In this document: positions 59,034-64,000 of the stretch, in pieces
Layout: each line of letters starts with the position of its first letter
Numbering within the stretch: the stretch's first letter is position 1
NCBI GenBank assembly: GCA_036426205.1
Contig: CM071571.1
Location: 108,473,257 to 108,537,256 of the forward strand
DNA length: 64,000 nucleotides
Reading direction: 5' to 3'
Origin: Ascaphus truei
Taxonomy: Eukaryota > Chordata > Amphibia > Anura > Ascaphidae
The notes under the pieces: model-generated
Told to the model about the DNA's origin: nothing
Database searches by the model: none
Seen by the model: only the letters and a program-made list of their open reading frames with translations
Program-made: the position numbers and the translations under genes

Positions 59034-59220
59034 TTATATATATGTTGTGGGTATTTTGGGGTTTCAATATGAGCTTGTAGGTGTCCTGTATGTTTTACAA
59101 TTCTTGTTCAGCTAGTCTTAGCTGATTGGAGGGTGGCAACCTCCTACCTAATTGAAGCTTACCCCTTCCCACATTTAAATGGTTAAAACCTCACTCCATA
59201 GCATCTCCCACTCTCAGGGG
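59034..59220. other. Interrupted host-side sequence of the LTR element insertion
   Basis: This is DNA immediately right of the duplication ttat. It starts ttatatatatgttgtgggta and has no ORF. It presumably was continuous with 54549-54592 before the insertion. Confidence 0.5.
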
Positions 59221-59221
59221 A

Positions 59222-59530
59222 ACTTATTTATTTATTTATAAAATATTTTACCAGGAAGTAATACATTGAGAGTTACCTCTCGTTTTCAAGTATGTCCTGG
59301 GCACAGAGTTAAGACAAATAATACATGGTTACAAATATAGTTACATAAATGAACAGGATATACATTATATACAAGACATTGCATGCACAGTTAAAGAAAA
59401 TATATGTTATGGGCGTATGTAACAGTTAAAGACCAGATTAAAATGTGAGACAGCCTTAGATTTGAAAGAACTTAAACTGGTGGTGGATGTGAGAGTCTCT
59501 GGTAGGTTGTACCAACTTGCTTGCTTGCAG
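59222..59530 (-). repeat. LINE 3'-end fragment
   Basis: The minus strand ends in a tttataaataaataaata microsatellite-like tail. Upstream it reads ggacatacttgaaaacgaga and ggtaactctcaatgtattac. Frames still show LINE-like pieces near 59510 (PTRDSHIHHQFKFFQI). A shorter trace of the same sequence (tacctctcattttcaagtat) is at 48113. The exact LINE clade is not determined. Confidence 0.6.
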
Positions 59531-59562
59531 TATGATTATGACAAATCTAATACAGAGTGCTT

Positions 59563-59884
59563 TTCCTCGTAATGTACAGGTTAATAAAAGCTTCAATCAG
59601 ACTTAGAACTATGCAACTAATTTTGACAGATTTATTATAAATCATTCTTCATGGTAATGCACAGGTTATTAAGAATTTATATTAGTGTTAGGGACAGTTG
59701 AGATGTGGTCTGCCGTGTAGTGGCTCAGGGGCTTACAACAATTTGGCCAAAATGTTAAACTAAAAGACCATTTTATTTAATAGATATCTATACATATATA
59801 TTTAGGCACTGTACTGTGTATAAGTTTCACTGGATGTGCACTGAGCTCTGTCTGTGTTTTATGTTCTGTCTCTGGTTTTAAATA
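59563..59884 (+). repeat. Direct duplication, copy 2
   Basis: Near-identical to 54226-54548. It lies immediately upstream of the plus-strand coiled-coil gene, so it might be that gene's promoter or an LTR-like terminal sequence, but this is unproven. Confidence 0.9.
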
Positions 59885-59923
59885 TTGTAAAACTTACCCA
59901 AGAAAAAGAAAAAGTCTACGGAG

Positions 59924-62631
59924 ATGCCTGTGAGAGCTATGACCTCTACAAGCAAAATATGCCCACCTGTAGGACAACCACAATTGGGGGTTCTAGCAAA
60001 TACAGTGGCAACATCTGCAATAGCGCCTCGTGAGGTCAGGAAGAAATTTACACCTGATAGTCCCAAAATGGAGGACAAGATGCAGCGTTCCTGTAATGAA
60101 CCCTATCCCACGGAAGAGTGGCCCTTCCAGTCCAATAAAGAGGAAGACATCTCTTACGGGGAACCCGAACCGAGTCATGCCCACAAAACACCCCAAGAAT
60201 GGTGGGGGTGCCTGAACTCGGCACGAACTGAAAAGACCGCTCTCTATGATGACGAATATGATCGTCAGGAGAAAGAGCAGGAGCAGCAGATCACCAAATA
60301 TTTCTGTCAGCTTAAGCAACTGCAAGAAAAGCCTGGCGTATACAAAGAAGCCGCTGAAGTATCAAATAAAGAAGGAGACCCCAGTATTCATGATGGGACG
60401 GAGTCATCCAAAACAAAAAGGCGGAAAAAGAAAAAGAAAAGTGGTTCTTCACTTACCGTGGAAGGAACAGACACGTCCGCAGATCCTGTGGAGAAAAAGG
60501 GTCACCGAGTTGCCCTGCAGCCTAGAGAAAATGGAGAATTCGTCCCGCGGATAACTGAATATCCAGAGGGCCCACGGCAGAAGTCGTGTACCCCAAAGAA
60601 GTGTCTGTCCGGTGCCAACAGTGAGGAACCCTCAACCAACCATCCCAAGGAAGCGGAGCCAGAACCAGTTTGTGTCGAACCCTTGACCATCCCTGAAGAT
60701 GCCCTGAAAAATGCCAGGCATGACTGTGATATGCTCTGTGAACAAATGAAACAAAAGAAAGATGATTACACAGAGCTACAGAAAAATAACGTAAAGCTAC
60801 AGAAAGATGTGCTCACAATTTACTCTTTGGCCTGGACAGAATTGGACGATCTCAAGACTGAGCTAGATGCTGCAAACACTACAAAACCACCATGGTGGAA
60901 AATCAGAGCCAATCCAATAAAATGATGGCTAAGCTTAAGTGGAAGTATGATGAGGCACTGAAGGAGATTACAGTCTTTCAGCAAGAGGTTCACGGTCTTC
61001 GCCTAGAACTGAATGCCTCACAACAAGAGGTCAACAGTGTCTGGACAGAGGTGGACGTATCCCAGAATGAGGTTCATACACTCCGCACAGCACTGGATGC
61101 CTCACACCACGAGATCGGCACCTGCCACACAAAACTGGAAGTCTCTAAAAAGGAACTTGACAGTCTCACTGAGGAGCTGGACATCTCTCAAAAAACTAAC
61201 CTCAGTCATAATATGAATCTCAAAATCTCTCTGAAGGAGCTTCAGACCCTCAACCTAGATATGGAAGTCTCCCGCCAGCAGACTATCATTCTCAAAGCAG
61301 ATGTGCGTAAATGGAAGGAGGGATACATGGAGGCCCTGAAAATTACAGAGACTGCAAAAAGAGAAAACTTAAAACTGAAAGACGAAAATTCTCATTTGAC
61401 AGACCTTGTCAAGGAAAAGAATGAAAAGCTGCACGAGCTTGACGAAATAAATAAACTTTTAGAAGATGAGAAATTTGAAGCAGAGCACCGACTGCAGAAC
61501 CAACTGCAAGGTCTGCGTACGCACCTCCAGAAGGCCGAGGAGAAGCTGCAAACTCTGCAGGAAGACAATCTGCAGGCTGCTAAAGAAGTACAATGGCTGC
61601 AGGAACGTCTGATTACCCAGTATGTTCCCGCAAAGCAGCATGAGAAATTGAAAGCTACCCTGAGCATCACCAAAGCATCGCTAGAGGCCAAGCTTAGAGC
61701 CCAGGTGACTCGGCACAAGAGGGAGCACAAGAAGGTCCAGAAACTGAGACAAGTAACTGTGGCCCGAGCAAAGAAATTCACAGTGCTTCACAATACAATG
61801 AAAATGTGGAAGCAAGCTCAGAGAAAGCAAAGTGTGCAGATAAATTCCCTGAGAAGATACTTGCAAGATGCACTCAAAAAACAGGGATCTCTCACGGATG
61901 AGATTACAGTTCTACAAGGACAAGTATTGACCCTGACCAAGCGTCAGTATCCCACAGCCACAAAAACCCATGAAGACAGGGGTACAGTGAGAGCTGGGAA
62001 TACCGCTCGTGTGAAAAACAAGTTTGCAAAATTTGAACCACCTAAACAAGCACTAGCAAAACCTTTAGCCACCTAACAGGCAACAAAACAAGGTACACAT
62101 GCTGAATCAAAACCAGAATAATCCTTAGCTGATGAAGCTGAAAAGATGGGACATTCTCTGGAACTGAATGTGGAATTGCAACTCAATCCCAAAGAAGCTG
62201 AACTAGCAACTCCATTGAGTGGAAAAAGTGCAGAGAGACAGCTTCAAGAGCGGAAAACTCAAAGGGCTGTTTTTAAACGCTCTGCAACTGTTGCCATAAA
62301 GTCTGCCTACAATAAGAGGAGCACCCAACGCAAAGGAAATCTCAAAACCGCGCATGCAGTAAAAAAACAATGCCTGGAAAAAGTCGTCCTCGAGCGACTG
62401 AGGAGTGCTGATCTCAAGCACCTTCAGGAGGAGACACGAATAAACTGGAGAAAGGACTCCAATCCCAGCAGGACTGAGGGTTCTCTTCCTCCATCCACTC
62501 CCATTCAAGTCATAGAGATATCTCGAATGAGAGTGGAAGGATGGGCTTTGGCCGTGGCAAGCCTGAGCTTCCCACAAACAGGAGAGGTATATAACAGGGG
62601 ATTTATCCCTGTTCAGGAAATGTGCCTCTAA
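59924..62631 (+). pseudogene. Broken coiled-coil gene related to the LTR-element protein
   Basis: The first frame is 59924-60925. A frameshift near 60885 moves reading to 60892-62076, then a taa stop, then 62146-62631 in the same frame. The architecture parallels the minus-strand protein at 57882-55919: a TKRRKKKKK patch, then DALKNARHDCDMLCEQMKQK against SALQSARHDYEVLWQGLMKE, then LDAANTT and KWKYDEALKEI against LEKANTV and KQIYGKALQEV, then a very long coiled coil. The N-terminal CCHC knuckles are missing. Degenerate basic helices (FKRSATVAIKSAYNKRSTQR) sit where the IQ repeats lie in the relative. About 900 residues when continuous. No reverse transcriptase is associated. I infer a second, older copy of the same retroelement gene family, or of the host gene that seeded it. 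Confidence 0.65.
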
Positions 62632-62639
62632 TCCAGCAG

Positions 62640-63175
62640 TGTGTTGGTTAACTGCTGGTAGTCAATTAACCAACACCACCTGGCTAATTAGGTTTGTTAG
62701 AAAAGCCTGCCTTTGAGACAGGAAGTGAGATTGTTCCTGAATCTCACAAGTTGTGGGACTGACCATAGGGACAGACGTCTTGAGCCTACCAGAAGAGGCT
62801 GCCAGCAAGACACAGGGGAAAGTACTTCTAAACCTGGATCCTGACATTGCCTTATCGCCCAAAGGTGTGGACACCAGAAGAACAAAGAAGACTTCCCCTA
62901 CAAGAAACAGATAAGACTTTCCTTTCTAAGACTTTTTGTATATCTGCACATATCAAGATATATGTTTGGGGAAGGGAGACATGCTAATCTAAAGGGAGTT
63001 GTGGACTGCATAGGTTTCACTAGAAATACTCCCAAGTGGAATAAAAGCTTTGTTTGACCCCTTATTTGCATATGTTTGGATGATTTTCTTGTGTTAAAGA
63101 AACAGGCGCAATAAAAGCCTTATTTAATTTCACCTTAAAAAAAGTCGCCATTGCATACCTCTGCACATGTCCTCT
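62640..63175 (+). repeat. LTR-like sequence downstream of the coiled-coil gene
   Basis: It runs from tgtgttggttaactgctggt to gtcctcttaca (TG...CA). A self-complementary ttggttaa/ttaaccaa start, an aaaagcctgcctttgagaca block and aataaaag signals near 63042 and 63110 resemble U3 and R of a Gypsy LTR. No partner was found, so it may be the 3' LTR of the broken gene or a solo LTR. Confidence 0.4.
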
Positions 63176-63219
63176 TACAGGGCCCTACAAGACAAGACCA
63201 AGAAAATAAACCTAGACCC

Positions 63220-64000
63220 ATAGTAGTAAAGATTATGAATTTTAATGTCAAAGTGCAGATCATAAAAACCTTCAAGGAAATTGACCGATTTGGTCCTTAT
63301 TGGCCTATGTAGCTCACTCTGTGATTAGCCCATGTTGCATCCATGCTCTGATTGGCCCACATCTAGCATCAATGCTCTGATATGGTTGGCAGCCTTCCTC
63401 CATAATTTCAGATGGATGCCAACACCTTTGTAAAGAGCTTCCAATCTGCCTTCAAGATCTGTTTCTGATCTGACGTGAATTCTAAGTGGTGTGCTCTGAG
63501 GTATTTGCCAGAGACACCTGAAAAATTAGTGCTCTGCAGTGTAATGAACCACGGAGTTCTGGATGGTCTCTATCCCCACAGGAGGGTAAGCGAAAGCAGG
63601 GTAAGCCTTTGAAGTGGCTCCTGGCACCTAGGTGACTAGGATTCCCCCTCTATTTACTGTTTTTGTGAGTATAGCTCTATGTGTTTTTGTGCTCTGTTTG
63701 CGGGCTTCAGCTGGAATAAAAACTCTTTATTGAACCGCTGTGTCCTGTCTTGTGCCTTGATCCCAATGTTAAGTTCTTGTCTTTCGTGACATGTATGCTC
63801 TGCGATGCACTAACCCAACATGGTGAAACACCGCACGACTATAGTCCACTGTTATTTGACAAGTACAGTATGTCCCCATGACACCTCCCCATCCAACCAG
63901 GAAGATTGACAGTACTACTACTGCCACCTTTGGGGAACCTATGGGCCATAGCACCCTAAAGATTACAAAAGGTGAAAATACAACTGTATTGGAAGTGAGA
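63220..64000 (+). repeat. Second LTR-like sequence, runs to window end
   Basis: It includes ctctgattggcccac and an earlier similar tgtgattagcccatg (tandem CCAAT-like boxes), then ggaataaaaactctttattg near 63713, as in an LTR polyadenylation region. No ORF is supported. The frame at 63954-63769 lacks any motif. Confidence 0.35.

Larger units (their letters stand above)
54589..59037 (-). mobile_element. Complete non-autonomous LTR retrotransposon, TSD ttat
   Basis: LTRs at 54593-55375 and 58247-59033 are flanked by ttat (54589-54592 and 59034-59037). Minus-strand order is 5' LTR, primer-binding site, one ORF (57882-56254), 3' region, polypurine tract, 3' LTR. No protease, reverse transcriptase, RNase H or integrase is present, so it must depend on enzymes in trans. 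The primer-binding site resembles that of the Gypsy fragment at 8 kb. LTR differences (small indels and substitutions) show it is not brand new. Confidence 0.9.

Noticed and set aside
1..64000. CRISPR arrays, bacterial operons, riboswitches
   Set aside because: Spliced genes, LINE/SINE content and long introns show eukaryotic DNA. No spaced short direct repeats of CRISPR type are present.

Overview
The window looks like intergenic DNA from a vertebrate, most likely an amphibian (probably a frog). I infer this from the repeat mix: L2/CR1-type LINEs with microsatellite tails, a CORE-SINE with an L2-like tail, a Penelope-like element with a GIY-YIG endonuclease, SCAN-like Gypsy gag, Tc1, hAT and several PIF/Harbinger elements, all AT-rich with GC-rich islands. 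I recognise no conserved single-copy host gene. Almost every supportable coding region belongs to a mobile element.

Layout. 1-4.2 kb: a dispersed repeat, a decayed L2 fragment and an unclassified repeat. 4.2-6.25 kb: a decayed CR1-type LINE whose ORF1 remnant looks like an SGNH esterase. 6.25-8.87 kb: a minus-strand Gypsy retrotransposon fragment with a SCAN-like capsid, plus its 5' LTR. 9.5-12.8 kb: a minus-strand Penelope-like element. 13.0-16.75 kb: TA-flanked foldback elements, an LTR-like repeat, an inverted-repeat element and a G-rich minisatellite. 17.6-33.3 kb: an L2/CR1-type LINE interrupted by a short Harbinger-like MITE (3-bp target duplication ata), itself interrupted by a 12.3-kb Harbinger element (duplication atg).

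The 12.3-kb Harbinger (20770-33042) is the most interesting object. It carries a HARBI1-like DDE transposase (minus strand, two exons), a spliced Myb/SANT-like partner (plus strand, four exons, one 1-base frameshift) and an intact intronless 222-residue ORF with a forkhead-like DNA-binding domain. A forkhead-type ORF is not a standard Harbinger gene as far as I know.

34-54 kb: LTR-like repeats, a CORE-SINE, a Harbinger-type MITE, a hAT-type MITE, a Tc1 remnant, GC-rich repeats, a fragment of another Harbinger Myb-like gene, and a solo LTR of the Gypsy family seen at 8 kb. Hairpins resembling degenerate hammerhead ribozymes recur here.

54.6-59.0 kb: a structurally complete LTR element (LTRs about 785 bp, 4-bp duplication ttat, primer-binding site, polypurine tract) with no pol. 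Its one ORF encodes two CCHC knuckles, a long coiled coil and five IQ-like repeats. A diverged relative of this protein lies on the opposite strand at 59.9-62.6 kb, broken by a frameshift and a stop. The last kilobase holds LTR-like, polyadenylation-signal-bearing repeats.
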